Assembly: GCF_029931775.1 (NCBI RefSeq)
Contig: NC_079312.1
Span: 16,995,821 to 17,059,820, forward strand
Length of the DNA stretch: 64,000 nt
Origin: Euleptes europaea
Lineage: Eukaryota > Chordata > Lepidosauria > Squamata > Sphaerodactylidae
Direction of reading: 5' to 3'
The translations under genes and the position numbers were made by a program. The notes below the pieces were generated by a model. It did not search any database, had not been told where the DNA came from, and was given only the letters and a program-made list of their open reading frames with translations. Shown in pieces: positions 63,988-64,000 of this stretch. Position 1 is the first letter of the stretch; every line of letters begins with the position of its first letter.

Positions 63988-64000
63988 ACTGGAAAGTGTT

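Overview
This is vertebrate nuclear DNA, most likely from a lizard (Squamata). It combines BovB (RTE) LINEs, 5S-Sauria-type SINEs whose 3' ends match BovB, several tRNA-headed SINE families, CR1 and L2 LINEs and many small DNA transposons. Coding sequence is sparse and split by introns. I do not name a species.

Layout. (1) 1-1347: a detached copy of the last exon and 3' flank of complement C4. It is joined at 1347/1348, in mid-codon context, to the 3' half of a KRAB-type zinc-finger exon (1348-2168). (2) 3.1-4.9 kb: CR1 and L1-like remnants. (3) Gene A, 5500-15906, plus strand: an apparently intact KRAB zinc-finger gene with a TATA-type promoter, a start exon, KRAB A, KRAB B, two tandem-duplicated linker exons and an 18-finger exon. 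The spliced frame closes exactly at 927 codons. (4) 18.8-23.3 kb: two arms of one ~180/360-bp tandem repeat in opposite orientation around a transposase-like remnant, which is itself split by a BovB insertion. (5) Gene B, 24724-36917, plus strand: a paralogue of gene A with the same exon plan but one linker exon and 19 intact fingers (850 codons). Its last intron holds a broken zinc-finger exon fragment that is still spliceable in frame. (6) 37-43.8 kb: repeats, including an LTR-element fossil and an L2 fragment. (7) 44507-63357, minus strand: the last ten exons of complement C4. They cover the end of the alpha chain, the RRRR processing site, the whole gamma chain and the C345C/NTR domain, with the stop at 44507. 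Earlier C4 exons lie beyond the right edge.

How it fits together. The same C4 3' segment occurs at 1 and at 43832, about 43.8 kb apart and roughly 95% alike by eye, and it brackets the zinc-finger cluster. I read this as tandem duplication of a C4-plus-zinc-finger module followed by a deletion that fused C4's last intron to a zinc-finger exon. This resembles in logic, but not in gene content, the mammalian RCCX module. KRAB zinc-finger proteins normally recruit repressive chromatin to transposons, and the window is dense with them; any link to particular elements here is inference.

Other notable content: Penelope-like repeats that carry a hammerhead-ribozyme-like core, two solo LTRs with perfect 5-bp target duplications, a 691-bp TA-flanked element with a GC-rich interior, and four hAT-type elements, two of them with exact 8-bp target duplications.
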